A stretch of 64,000 bases of DNA from the NCBI GenBank assembly GCA_002778785.1, contig PEZS01000016.1, positions 53,092 to 117,091 of the forward strand. Reading direction: 5' to 3'. Each line of letters opens with the position of its first letter. The first letter of the stretch is position 1. This document shows positions 51,620 through 60,170 of this stretch, one piece after another. The notes under the pieces were generated by a model. That model was not told the DNA's origin, did not search any database, and was given only the letters and a program-made list of their open reading frames with translations. Source of the stretch: Bdellovibrionales bacterium CG10_big_fil_rev_8_21_14_0_10_45_34 (GTDB lineage Bacteria; Bdellovibrionota; Bdellovibrionia; Bdellovibrionales; 1-14-0-10-45-34). The position numbers were made by a program, and so were the translations under genes.

Positions 51620-52084
51620 GGTGGCTTCCACCATTGACGACAAGTACACTGTCGTACTTATTCAGCGCCTCAGCGATGACCTGAACATGATACTCGTCAC
51701 GCACCCTTCCTACGACGGAGGAAATCCGCTGGGTCAGGTACTCCCCAACTGAATTTCATTGCGTCTTATTGTCTTGTCGATCAAGCGAAAGGTCGGACTT
51801 TTAATTGAACTGTCGTGTTGCGCGGCCACGTAAAAAAGAGTTTTACTACCTCGTTGAAATCGAGCCAGGTACGGATACATAGCCGGCTCGTACTTTGCTA
51901 GATCATTTGACCAAGGGCGAACTTTCTCGACGTTTACTATAAACGGCCCTTCCTTCGACTTTGAAACAGCAACGCCCTTTTCATCTGGAGCTGTGACAAC
52001 AGAAGTCCGGGGCGAACCATCCTTGGTGGCATGGGTGCAACTCACAAGTAGTAATAAAAATATCATCTGTGTAGAAATTTTCAT
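51558..52084 (-). pseudogene. Broken lipoprotein gene (TraB/ChaN-like ending)
   Basis: The first frame (52084-51734) encodes a lipoprotein signal (LLLLVSCTH lipobox) and YLARFQRGSKTLFYVAAQHDSS, SPTFRLIDKTI. It stops at 51734, but another frame (about 51745-51558) carries RVRDEYHVQVIAEALNKYDSVLVVNGGSHLTTQQ, the RDE...GxxH end known from TraB- and ChaN-like proteins. Together they look like the two ends of one gene with its middle deleted. The tail overlaps the GNAT fragment on the other strand. Confidence 0.55.
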
Positions 52085-52314
52085 TTTTCAAAATCTTTAC
52101 CCTCGCCAAACTCGCTGCAGCACGGGACCTTGCGTCGGTAATGGCACTAAGCGCTAGTGATGCTGCAAGAGAGCCGCAGGCTTTTGATAGAATAATTTTT
52201 CGCGAGACTAGTCAGCGCACCTTCAGTGTGCGCCTTTGTAATCTAGCAACATCGCAACCGCAAAAGGTAGTAGGCACTTGAAGTCTTCCGGGGTCACCGC
52301 TGGCGCTCGTGAAC

Positions 52315-53562
52315 TCAAGTTGAAATGCCGCGCACGATGGGAAGGTCTTCAGTTATCATGACTTCAAACACTTTGCCTCGGCGGGTTCTTCTGATCTGAA
52401 AGTTTTTACCGGCAAGTTTTATTGATTCCCCAGAACTTGGCACTCGGCCCATTTTACTGATCAGCCATGATGAAACCAATTTCTTTTCGTCGTCCATTGT
52501 CGTTCCAAGCTTATCATTAAGCTCCTTCACGCTTAACCCGCCACCTACCATCCAGACATTTGCAGATACCTGCTGATACATTCGTGGCAGTTTATCAAAT
52601 TCGTCCTGCAGATCACCAAGCATCTCTTCGATGACATCCTCTACCGTTATCATTCCCAGTGTTTTGTTCTTATCTTTAACAATTGCCATGTGAATGTGTT
52701 CGTTCACGAAAAGCCGCAGTAAATCTCTTGCAGACATGTTCGGAGGTATAAACTGAACCGGCCTGATTGGCTGGATCCTGGCGCTCGGGCCAACGGATTC
52801 CTGGTTAAAAATCATTTCTTTGAAATTCAAATATCCAACAATGTCATCCTTGCTTTCGTTAGCAAAAACAGGAAATCGAGTATGAGGATCAACCTGCGCC
52901 TTGGCCAAGGCTTCTTGGATCGTAAACTCCGCTCTAAAAAAAATTACCTGCTCAACTGGAATCATGAGCTGGTCGGCCCTTAAAGAACTCAGCTTTGGTA
53001 CATTATGGATGATCTTCTCTTCATCGGTGCTAATCACATTAGAAAGGCGGGCAAAGCTTGCCATCGAATTCAGTTCAGCAATTGTGGCGACTTGATTTGA
53101 TGGTTTCTCGCCACGTGAAAACGGTCGGTTCAAAAAGTGAAGCAATTTAAGAATTGGCTCAAGAACTTTTACCAAAACATTGATGGGAGTACCGATCGCA
53201 AGAGCGATTTTGAAGTTGTGACGGACGCCCAAAGTTTTTGGTGCAATCTCAGTGTACTGAAGCATTAAGAACGTTAGGATAAGCGAAAAGGCTAATATCC
53301 ATTCGTCACCATATATCTCATCAAACTGGGCGCCAGCGACTGCGGCGCCTATAGTATGCGCGGTTGTATTCAATAGAAGAATCACGGATATGGGTCGATC
53401 TATATTTCGCTTAAACCTTTGCCATATGTCGGCTTGCATACGATTGACATCTGCCATCTTAGCGATCTGCGCCGGAGTTAGGCTCAGTAGCGTCGCCTCG
53501 GCGAGAGAACAAAAGAATGAAATGACGAGCGCAATGCTTACACTCAATATGAATAGTGTCAC
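52315..53562 (-). CDS. CNNM/CorC-like membrane protein with CBS domains
   Basis: A 415-residue protein of the UPF0053/HlyC-CorC group: a DUF21 membrane domain with three or four helices (about 1-135; SLAEATLLSLTPAQIAKM, EIAPKTLGVRHN), a CBS pair (about 195-325; MIPVEQVIFFRAEFTIQEALAKAQVDPHTRFPVF, LGMITVEDVIEEMLGDLQDEFD) and a CorC_HlyC end. Relatives take part in Mg2+ or Co2+ efflux. A single gene next to the Gcr-like gene. Confidence 0.92.
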   Translation of the reverse strand: MTLFILSVSIALVISFFCSLAEATLLSLTPAQIAKMADVNRMQADIWQRFKRNIDRPISVILLLNTTAHTIGAAVAGAQFDEIYGDEWILAFSLILTFLMLQYTEIAPKTLGVRHNFKIALAIGTPINVLVKVLEPILKLLHFLNRPFSRGEKPSNQVATIAELNSMASFARLSNVISTDEEKIIHNVPKLSSLRADQLMIPVEQVIFFRAEFTIQEALAKAQVDPHTRFPVFANESKDDIVGYLNFKEMIFNQESVGPSARIQPIRPVQFIPPNMSARDLLRLFVNEHIHMAIVKDKNKTLGMITVEDVIEEMLGDLQDEFDKLPRMYQQVSANVWMVGGGLSVKELNDKLGTTMDDEKKLVSSWLISKMGRVPSSGESIKLAGKNFQIRRTRRGKVFEVMITEDLPIVRGIST

Positions 53563-53606
53563 AGATGTTTCTCCGGTTTAAATGTACACGAAATTTTTAA
53601 TAGGCA

Positions 53607-55652
53607 CTATCCACGTGGCGGAAATAGGAATGACCCGGGGTGTTGTTTAACACGAGCGACCACTGCCTTTAGAATTTCGAGTTTTCTACCCTCACGCATT
53701 TGGCGGGATTTTAATGCCACCCAAAAAGCGAGAGAAAAACTAACCGCTACATTCATAAAACCCATGATCCCAAGTCCACCGAAGCTTAGCCAAAAGTCGC
53801 TGTTAGATAGTGCGGCCCAACCATAGTGCATTCCTCCTAGTGCGAGGTTACCTGCCGAAAGCGTAACGTGCCGAACGTCAAGAAACAGACCAAGAAAAGC
53901 CGTGATGAACGGAATCATTCCTAGAAAAAACGCCAATGAAATGTTCGAGGTCAATCCCGCAATATTCTTTTCAAAAAAAAGGGCCAGACTTTCAGAATTG
54001 CTTTTTCCGATAACGTAATTCAAACGACGATTAAACAAAATGGTTTCTTTCATTCGATTGAGATGAAACCAGTTGTCTACGTAACCCGCTAGAATGCTTG
54101 AAAGCCAAAGCAAGACACCGGTAAACGCCGCAAACACCGGAGCAAAACTAAAAGGATGACTCGAGTTCATCAGTTTTTCGGCAAGCGCTTCCGATTGAAT
54201 CAGATGCAAATCGAACAGCATATAAAACACAAGATCCATAGCGACAATACAGGGTATCACTACGCCGACGTTGCCGATAATCCCTATAATTTGAGATCGT
54301 ATAAGTTTAACAATCTCATCGGTAACCAAGTCTATAGGCTCTCCTTTGTTCACCAAACTCAATTTTGCCGCCAGAGCAGGGCCTGTCATTGCCGGCTGCT
54401 TTGTGGCCAAAGTGAAGCCCTGAAGCTGAATCCCCACGAAAACAAACGAGTAGTTGATCGAGTAAACAAAACCTTGAATGAAATCTGGGAGTTTTAATGT
54501 TCCGAGGAGTACTTTAAATACCACCGCCAACGACATATAGGCCCCGCCGCCACCTGCATTCTTGAACATATGCAGGAACTCTAGTCGGGTTTTGGCGATA
54601 TAGTGCTCGCCAGTATCCGCATTACGCTCGATGATCTTCTGAGATATTAGCCTTGTGTTCTGTTCGATTAAAGAGCGAATTCCATGCTTATCTTGATTCT
54701 CTTCGATTAGCTGCGAAATAAAACGAATTAAAATCTTCGCATCTGGTGCTTCCTTCGCCAAAAGATCAACTAAATCATTGATGCGCTTGAGCTTGGATCG
54801 CCCGATTTCTAGAAGGTACACCACCTTCAGACTGACGCCGTGTTCGTCGAGATAGTTATAAACTTGATTGAAAACTTCAAAACAGCGCCCCACTGTGTTT
54901 TGAAATTCTTTACTCTGAAGTTCAAAAGCAATTCGGTCGCCACTTCTAATGGAGGATAGCAAGAGCCCCACCTCCCAAGTAAGCTCAAGAAATGGCGATT
55001 CGTTCAGCCGCACCTGAGCACGTCTTCGAATTTGATAGGTCAAACCCACGGAATGCACCTGAGATACCAGAATAAGTAGCGCATCCTCGATATCATGGAC
55101 CACGGGAGCAAAACTTTTTTCAGGAGGCTTCTCATAAATGACCAAGTCAATAAGCTTTTCCATCATCTCTTCCGGCATTTCAGAAAACCACACCAAATCG
55201 TCCCTGTCAGGGAATAGAGCTGAGAATAACTGAATGCCTCCTTCAGTAAGTGGACGTGCCGGCATGATCTTTACGGCTAATCGATGAAAGAATTCAGACC
55301 AGAATCCCTGCTCCTCAGGAAGTCCGGTCGACGCGAAAAGTTCAACATCTCGAGTATCGATCAAGATTGACCTGAGAGTTTCTGCCACCCGAACCTTCCA
55401 CTCGGGATTGCGATCTAGCAGTGCTACTAGAAACCGCAACCGCACTATTGGAAGTTTGACGTTTTCGACTTCTTCATAATCAATTAAGTAACTTTTGTAG
55501 CGAACCCATTGCATGAGGTCGACAAGCCAAGAAAGTCTATCAAATAAGGGCGCACCGGGATCAGTAGCATCTAGAATTGAGTCAAGATCATAGGAATAGT
55601 TCTTCGACGAGCGAAACCGTAAGTAAAGAGATCTCAATTGACGTATGATCAC
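53607..55652 (-). CDS. Gcr-type large membrane protein (annotated site-specific recombinase, COG4389)
   Basis: A 681-residue protein. The helical cytoplasmic half (about 1-365) holds VVYLLEIGRSKLKRINDLVDLL and RLISQKIIERNADTGEHYIAKTRLEFLHMFKNAGGGG, then several membrane segments (about 370-650). These fit the SpecificRecomb/Gcr family. The name recombinase comes from early work in Neisseria, but no tyrosine or serine recombinase motif is present and the membrane topology argues against it. Role unknown. Confidence 0.82.
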   Translation of the reverse strand: MIIRQLRSLYLRFRSSKNYSYDLDSILDATDPGAPLFDRLSWLVDLMQWVRYKSYLIDYEEVENVKLPIVRLRFLVALLDRNPEWKVRVAETLRSILIDTRDVELFASTGLPEEQGFWSEFFHRLAVKIMPARPLTEGGIQLFSALFPDRDDLVWFSEMPEEMMEKLIDLVIYEKPPEKSFAPVVHDIEDALLILVSQVHSVGLTYQIRRRAQVRLNESPFLELTWEVGLLLSSIRSGDRIAFELQSKEFQNTVGRCFEVFNQVYNYLDEHGVSLKVVYLLEIGRSKLKRINDLVDLLAKEAPDAKILIRFISQLIEENQDKHGIRSLIEQNTRLISQKIIERNADTGEHYIAKTRLEFLHMFKNAGGGGAYMSLAVVFKVLLGTLKLPDFIQGFVYSINYSFVFVGIQLQGFTLATKQPAMTGPALAAKLSLVNKGEPIDLVTDEIVKLIRSQIIGIIGNVGVVIPCIVAMDLVFYMLFDLHLIQSEALAEKLMNSSHPFSFAPVFAAFTGVLLWLSSILAGYVDNWFHLNRMKETILFNRRLNYVIGKSNSESLALFFEKNIAGLTSNISLAFFLGMIPFITAFLGLFLDVRHVTLSAGNLALGGMHYGWAALSNSDFWLSFGGLGIMGFMNVAVSFSLAFWVALKSRQMREGRKLEILKAVVARVKQHPGSFLFPPRG

Positions 55653-55702
55653 TTAAACACCTGCAAATCTTGCATCCCATTACCACTTTATTACAACCTT
55701 AC

Positions 55703-55722
55703 GCTTGGTCATTAGACCAAGC
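55703..55722. other. Perfect 8-bp hairpin
   Basis: GCTTGGTC-ATTA-GACCAAGC lies between the divergent Gcr gene start and the methyltransferase fragment. It could be an operator or the edge of a deletion. Confidence 0.5.
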
Positions 55723-55734
55723 AAGCAAACCTTG

Positions 55735-56028
55735 TTCACCTTTTATTGTAAAGGACGCTTTCCTGAAACTGCCACGGCTGTTCCGTCTGACGAAACTTTT
55801 GCTTTTGTTCATTTAGATTGCGATTTAGAGCTGCCTATAGCGGCGGGTCTAGAGTTTTTTTACCCAAGACTTGCACCCGGCGGGATGATGGTCATTCACG
55901 ATTACGAAAGCGGTGGTCATTGGCCGGGAGTACGAAAGGCTGTAAATGAGTTTCTGAAAGATAAACCCGAATCAATAATAATTGTTCCGGACAAGTCAGG
56001 CACAGGCGTCTTTCGCAAAATTCTTTAG
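55735..56028 (+). pseudogene. C-terminal fragment of a TylF-like O-methyltransferase
   Basis: The frame reads CKGRFPETATAVPSDETFAFVHLDCDL, then FFYPRLAPGGMMVIHDYESGGHWPGVRKAVNEFL, the last third of a TylF/MycF-type SAM methyltransferase with the metal-site Asp residues. The SAM-binding first two thirds are absent, and sequence before about 55735 (MVIRPSKQTLF) is unrelated. A 5' deleted gene. Confidence 0.65.
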
Positions 56029-56164
56029 TTGTATCTCTCGCTTTCCTTTGATGACTTCAAGTCGTGGGCTACAGTTCTGATTTGAGATTCGACAAACGAG
56101 CGCGCATCAATTTAATCAGGCCATTCTCACAATTCACTAAAAGAGCCGCATCGGCTCGGCACTT

Positions 56165-56375
56165 CTAAATGAGCCCGTTTTCTTCAGCAAATGCTTTAAG
56201 AAGTTTCTGAATTTCATCTCTTGCTACGCGGAAGGCTTGCGCCTTCTCGGCCTCTATGGCGGACGCGAACCTCTAAGTTCTGTCCAAACAACGTTTTTGC
56301 CAAGCCTTCGGCGAGCTGACTCCGCGCGGAGTTGGCAACACAGAGAAACAAGATTTGAATGGGTATGATTATGTT
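56165..56375 (-). pseudogene. Internally deleted LMW-phosphatase/arsenate reductase-like gene
   Basis: On the minus strand [27 protein letters not shown] shows the P-loop Cys-X5-Arg of ArsC/LMW phosphatases at the N-terminus. In another frame, about 65 bases later, [22 protein letters not shown] before a TAG at 56165 matches the end of such proteins. The middle (about 80 residues with the second Asp) is missing. The rest of 56029-56495 holds nothing else except the repeats before the next gene. Confidence 0.6.
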
Positions 56376-56427
56376 CCTCCAGCGCCGGGGTGGCTACAAT
56401 ATGCATGTATCGCAACTTGTAGGTCAG

Positions 56428-56482
56428 CACTTGTAAAAGTTCATTGGTTTTGTAGGCTCCGTTGACCACTTGTAGGAGTTCA
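56428..56482 (+). repeat. 16-bp direct repeat upstream of the AI-2E transporter gene
   Basis: CACTTGTAAAAGTTCA (56428-56443) and CACTTGTAGGAGTTCA (56467-56482) differ at two bases and are 39 bases apart, ending 13 bases before the ATG. A possible activator or repressor site. Confidence 0.5.
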
Positions 56483-56495
56483 CTATTAAAGAGTA

Positions 56496-57530
56496 ATGAA
56501 CTCAGCCAATGATCGATCCAATCCCTCACAACAAGCACTACAAACTGCATTGACGATTGTTGGAGTTGTTGGCGCATGCTTCTTATTTTATCTTGCCCGC
56601 TACGTGATCATAGTGAGTCTCATAGGCGTGGGTTTGGGAGTTCTGGTTTCTCCGCTGCTCACCAAAATGCGTGAGAGATTTCGTATACCCAGGGCGCTTT
56701 CAGCTCTTCTTTTTTTGGTGGTTGTTGTTGTATCAGGTACGCTGGTTTTCTTTGCCGTTGGCTATCTGGTGGCGGATCAACTGGAAATGCTTACAAGTAA
56801 GGCCCCTGAAATAATAAAAAATTTAGAAGCAAAGTGGCAGGCTCTTTACGAAAAGTATCCGCTGCTAAAAGAGTATTTGCAGGACTTTGATATTGCAGGA
56901 ACTTTGAAAACCGGGGGGCAGCGGCTACTCAAAGGGGTTACCTCCGGATTTGCCCTTATAAGTGGTTTGGCATTTGCGGTTGTGATCGCGCTCTACACCT
57001 CGGTAGGAGCTAAGGAATACATTAGCTCCCTTATTAAGGCCTTTCCCGCCTCTAAAAGAACTGAAGCCCAGCGAATCTTGATTTGCACAGCTGAAACACT
57101 CAGAAAGTGGTTTCGCGCTCAGATGATCGACATGGTTATAATAGGTTCCCTTACACTTTTAGGTTTGTGGGCTGTTGGCGCCAATTACTGGGCTGTTTTC
57201 GGCTTACTCACTGCAATATTTGGTTTGATTCCCTACTTCGGGATGCTGATCGTCGTTACCTTAGCCTCTTTGGTCACTTTGGCATCCGACCCCGCCACGG
57301 TCCCGTGGGTGATAGGAGTTTTTCTAGTAACTCAACAAATAGAAGGTAATTTGATTTTACCGCTAGTAATGAAAGAACACTTAGAGCTTCCTGAAGTGCC
57401 TCTGCTTATTTTTATGCTTCTTATGGGTACGTGGTTTGGTCTATTGGGCGTATTCTTATCTACACCAGTATTTGCTGTTCTAAGTATGCTCTATCGCCAG
57501 CTCTATCAGCCAATAATGGCGAAGCGCTAA
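56496..57530 (+). CDS. AI-2E family transporter
   Basis: A 344-residue inner-membrane protein with about eight helices (PF01594). SPLLTKMRERFRIPRALSALLFLVVV, then LIPYFGMLIVVTLASLV and QQIEGNLILPLVMKEHLELPEVPLLIFMLLMGTWFGLLGVFLSTPVFAV are the family core. Members export varied small molecules or act as Na+/H+ exchangers; the substrate here is unknown. A single gene. Confidence 0.92.
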   Translation: MNSANDRSNPSQQALQTALTIVGVVGACFLFYLARYVIIVSLIGVGLGVLVSPLLTKMRERFRIPRALSALLFLVVVVVSGTLVFFAVGYLVADQLEMLTSKAPEIIKNLEAKWQALYEKYPLLKEYLQDFDIAGTLKTGGQRLLKGVTSGFALISGLAFAVVIALYTSVGAKEYISSLIKAFPASKRTEAQRILICTAETLRKWFRAQMIDMVIIGSLTLLGLWAVGANYWAVFGLLTAIFGLIPYFGMLIVVTLASLVTLASDPATVPWVIGVFLVTQQIEGNLILPLVMKEHLELPEVPLLIFMLLMGTWFGLLGVFLSTPVFAVLSMLYRQLYQPIMAKR

Positions 57531-57650
57531 GACTGCTAGTTGAAATCACTAAGTAAGATTGCTAGCTGAATTGAGGTCTATAAGATTACTAGTTGAAGTA
57601 AAACTGCTAGCTGAATTGAGGTAAGAATGCTAGTTGAACTGAGGTCTAAG
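57531..57650. repeat. Five degenerate 24-26 bp tandem repeats (TGCTAGYTGAA)
   Basis: Units begin near 57531, 57556, 57582, 57600 and 57624, sharing AAGAYTGCTAGYTGAATTGAG. The array starts right after the transporter stop and runs into the 3' end of the IF-1 gene, whose stop codon is in the last unit. Confidence 0.75.
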
Positions 57651-57869
57651 AGCTTTAAAACGGTGTAGGATTAACCCGTGAGTAGCATCGTAGGGGGAGA
57701 TGCCCACAGAAACGCTATCTCCCACTACCACTTTAATATTAAACTTTTTCATTTTTCCGCAGAGGCGGGCATTCACCAGGGCTCCGTTATCGAGAGATAC
57801 CTTGTAAACACCACCTCCAGTAAGATCAGAAACTCGCCCATTTAAGGTTACGAGGTCGTCTTTCGACAT
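57630..57869 (-). CDS. infA: Translation initiation factor IF-1 (or IF-1-like paralogue)
   Basis: A 79-residue OB-fold protein of IF-1 type: LVTLNGRVSDLTGGGVYKVSLDNGALVNARLCGKMKKFNIKVVVGDSVSVGISPYDATHGLILHRFK. It departs at conserved spots (usual GKMRKNRIRI here GKMKKFNIKV; usual GRITYR here HGLILHR), so it may be a second IF-1. It starts 2 bases after the RRM gene stop, so the two are coupled. Last codons fall in tandem repeats. Confidence 0.85.
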   Translation of the reverse strand: MSKDDLVTLNGRVSDLTGGGVYKVSLDNGALVNARLCGKMKKFNIKVVVGDSVSVGISPYDATHGLILHRFKALRPQFN

Positions 57870-57871
57870 TA

Positions 57872-58186
57872 TTAATAGCGTCTGCTTTTGAAGCCGCCGC
57901 CTCCGCCGCCACCACGGCTACCGCCGCCTTCGCGAGGAGCCATTGGTCTTGCTTCAGAAACACTGAGAGTACGACCATCTTGCTCTTTACCATTCAAACC
58001 ATCGATTGCGGCCCTGGCTTCTCCGTCGCTGCTCATTTCAACGAATGCGAAACCTTTGCTGCGACCGCTGTCTCTATCAACTACGATTTTGGCAGATTCA
58101 ACTGATCCAAAACCAGAAAATAAGTCGACGAGTGTGTCTTCGCTAACATGGTAAGAGAGATTGCCTACGTATAGTTTTTTGCCCAT
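57872..58186 (-). CDS. RRM-type RNA-binding protein
   Basis: A 104-residue protein with one RNA recognition motif: RNP2 KLYVGNLSY and RNP1 KGFAFVEMS, then a Gly/Arg tail (EGGGSRGGGGGGGFKSRRY). Such small RRM proteins are cold-induced in cyanobacteria and appear in many proteobacteria. AGGAGG lies before the ATG. It is immediately followed by the IF-1-like gene. Confidence 0.93.
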   Translation of the reverse strand: MGKKLYVGNLSYHVSEDTLVDLFSGFGSVESAKIVVDRDSGRSKGFAFVEMSSDGEARAAIDGLNGKEQDGRTLSVSEARPMAPREGGGSRGGGGGGGFKSRRY

Positions 58187-58552
58187 TTAATCCTCCTAAG
58201 GACTTGGGTGTCGCTGAAGAAGAATGAGCAGAAACGCTATTTTCCCAACTGACTAAATTGAGGTTCCATTGTACACGCTTGAATGATAAAAGCACCAAAT
58301 ATTTTCAGATCCCCCGCATCGAAACACAACTTAAGCTCGGGACTCTGCGATATAGTCCCCCCCCCATAGGTCCTTACGCCGGTAAGGGATCTAAGTCGCA
58401 AGTGGTATTATGGTTGGGGCGACTTTTGAAGTATCGAGCTTGCCCCGCGATCACCCCTAGGCCCAATTTGCCATACAAATGAGGCCGTGGTTTTTCCTGG
58501 TTCACTTGAGTGTTAATTTTAAAAAGGCGGCTGGCGCGGGTCGGAGGACCAC
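58187..58552. other. 366-base gap upstream of the RRM gene
   Basis: No gene is supported. It contains a C9 tract (about 58350) and a perfect hairpin CCTTAC-GCCG-GTAAGG (58371-58386). The RRM gene may have a long leader here, as cold-shock genes often do. Confidence 0.4.
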
Positions 58553-59059
58553 TTATTTTACGGGTTTGTTTTCAAACTCGCTGGCGAGTTCTCGGATCAT
58601 TTTTCTTTCCTCTTCGGTGAGATTATTCGCAAAATCTTCGGCATTAATTTTTGAGGGGTCGACCTGTTGCGCCAGTGCGGAGGAATCGCCACTATTCTGC
58701 TTGGTCATTCTTTCGAAAACTTTTGCACTGATTTCGTAGAGGCGCTGAACCTTTTCAGGGTCATTTTGCATAAGCTCCTGAACTTTGGTATCTGCGCCTT
58801 TTGCCCGAGAGTTCTCATTGACTGCTTTTGTTCTCAGGCCGGGATCTTGGAGCAACTTGAGGGTCTGCTGCATGGCCCAGTTATCCTGCTCTGACAAATC
58901 ACTAGAAGAAGCAGCAGATCTCACTGTAAGACATCCTAGTACGAGTGGAACTAGTACTAGTGGACGCAAGATTTTGATTTTTCCGAACAAGCCGCATTTG
59001 CGTGCGCTGTTCAGCGCAGTAGCTCTCATCACCCCTTTTTCGAATTTTAAACACCCCAT
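58553..59059 (-). CDS. Exported protein of unknown function
   Basis: A 168-residue protein with a basic n-region and hydrophobic signal (ILRPLVLVPLVLGCLTVRSA), possibly a lipoprotein at LVLGC. The mature part is charged and helical (VQELMQNDPEKVQRLYEISAKVFERM, LTEEERKMIRELASEFEN). Starts at 59059 or 59029 are both possible, each with a purine-rich site. The palindrome array lies just upstream. No family recognised. Confidence 0.6.
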   Translation of the reverse strand: MGCLKFEKGVMRATALNSARKCGLFGKIKILRPLVLVPLVLGCLTVRSAASSSDLSEQDNWAMQQTLKLLQDPGLRTKAVNENSRAKGADTKVQELMQNDPEKVQRLYEISAKVFERMTKQNSGDSSALAQQVDPSKINAEDFANNLTEEERKMIRELASEFENKPVK

Positions 59060-59222
59060 ACCGTCCCCTTGATTGTCTCTGAGCCTTTATTTTTTCCTTG
59101 AGCCGGCCCTTTCCTCGCTTGGTCTCTCAGCCTCTATTTTGTTCAGCATCTATCTTCCGTCGAGCACAACTTTCATCAATAGCCTTATCGGCTCGACCTA
59201 CTGAAGCCTTAAAAAAAGGACT

Positions 59223-59366
59223 GTGTGGGATCACACTTAAAAGACCTCCGGCCATCAAGGATATTGTGGGGTCACAACTAAGAGAACACCGGGGCCATCA
59301 AATAAAAGATCTCCGGCCATCAAGGATAGTGTGGGATCACACCTCAAAGAACACCGGCCATCAAAG
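59223..59366. repeat. Array of palindromes (GTGTGGGATCACAC) and CCGGCCATCAA boxes
   Basis: GTGTGGGATCACAC at 59223-59236 and 59329-59342, with TTGTGGGGTCACAA at 59264-59277. Between and after them stands CCGG(GG)CCATCAA four times (59248, 59289, 59313, 59354). The palindromes have 5-bp arms with a 4-base centre. The array is upstream of the 58553-59059 gene and downstream of the 59380-59715 gene on the same strand. Confidence 0.75.
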
Positions 59367-59379
59367 AAGAAAAAGTGAG

Positions 59380-59715
59380 CTAGGAAATTAAGGGGATGAT
59401 TACGAATAGAAATAGCGGGGTAAGGCTCCATAGCTGCCCTAGGAACTGCCACTGATATCCGCGTGGGCGCACGCCCCTATGATGAGGATGAGTGGTCTTT
59501 AGCCCTCGGGCAACTTCCCATCCATTTATATAGGAGTGAACAAACGAGTTAGTGCTGCATTCACAAAGAAAGCCGTCACTACAATTTGGGCAACAAAAAT
59601 GATCGCCGTGCTTAGTTACCAATCCATCGCCACCTGAGTACGTCCAATACTTAGAAGACAAGCCGCAACCCAGGCAAGTTTTTTCACAGAAATGCACACC
59701 ATTAGATTTAGTCAT
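59380..59715 (-). CDS. Cys-rich zinc-ribbon-like protein with C-terminal membrane anchor
   Basis: A 111-residue protein with nine Cys: HFCEKTCLGCG near the start, HFCCPNCSDGFLCEC at about 41-55, several His between, and a final hydrophobic helix (LWSLTPLFLFVIIPLIS). GGAGG six bases before the ATG supports translation. It may bind zinc or a metal cluster at the inner membrane. No family recognised. Confidence 0.62.
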   Translation of the reverse strand: MTKSNGVHFCEKTCLGCGLSSKYWTYSGGDGLVTKHGDHFCCPNCSDGFLCECSTNSFVHSYINGWEVARGLKTTHPHHRGVRPRGYQWQFLGQLWSLTPLFLFVIIPLIS

Positions 59716-59929
59716 CTTACACCTCCAAACAGACTGTCTAGACTGCAGACGCCATGCCAGTCCCGGATTGGCTCCACTTGGCCACAGAGGTACAATCGCA
59801 AGACTGAGGGGCCAATACTACCCACACTTGTGCCAAGTTGACTCTTTGACTACCTAATCAACGCTTTACTCAACGAAAAGGAGGCACATAATTTGATGTG
59901 AAACATTTGTTCAACTTGAGAGGTGTCCA

Positions 59930-60148
59930 GTGAGAATTCGTAGATTAGCCCCGCTACAACGGCACAATGCAGGCGATAACACTCTTATATCGCGAAAGAA
60001 AATAATGTTTAATTCTGCCACAGGTATAGGTGACACAGGACAATCACCCCTACCGGGAGAGGTTTTAGGTGACTCATTGGGGTTAGACAGCCTACCAGCT
60101 CATTCGGCGAAAAGTTCCTACACATTGTTTGTGTTGGGACGGATGTAG
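59930..60148 (+). CDS. Doubtful small gene in the 59716-60170 gap
   Basis: A GTG with GAGAGG seven bases upstream opens a 72-codon frame. The product (MRIRRLAPLQRHN start, Ser/Gly-rich middle) has no known match. Only the ribosome binding site supports it. Otherwise the 455-base gap contains nothing recognised. Confidence 0.2.
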   Translation: MRIRRLAPLQRHNAGDNTLISRKKIMFNSATGIGDTGQSPLPGEVLGDSLGLDSLPAHSAKSSYTLFVLGRM

Positions 60149-60170
60149 TTTAAAAGACGGTGAAAATGTA

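Noticed and set aside
53607..55652. Active site-specific recombinase of a mobile element
   Set aside because: Despite the historic family name, it is a multi-pass membrane protein without recombinase catalytic motifs.
57888..58154. Proline-rich plus-strand frame
   Set aside because: Antisense of the Gly-rich RRM protein; no ribosome binding site.
59223..59366. CRISPR array
   Set aside because: Repeats are short, unequal in spacing and mixed with a second motif; no spacers of even length and no cas genes.
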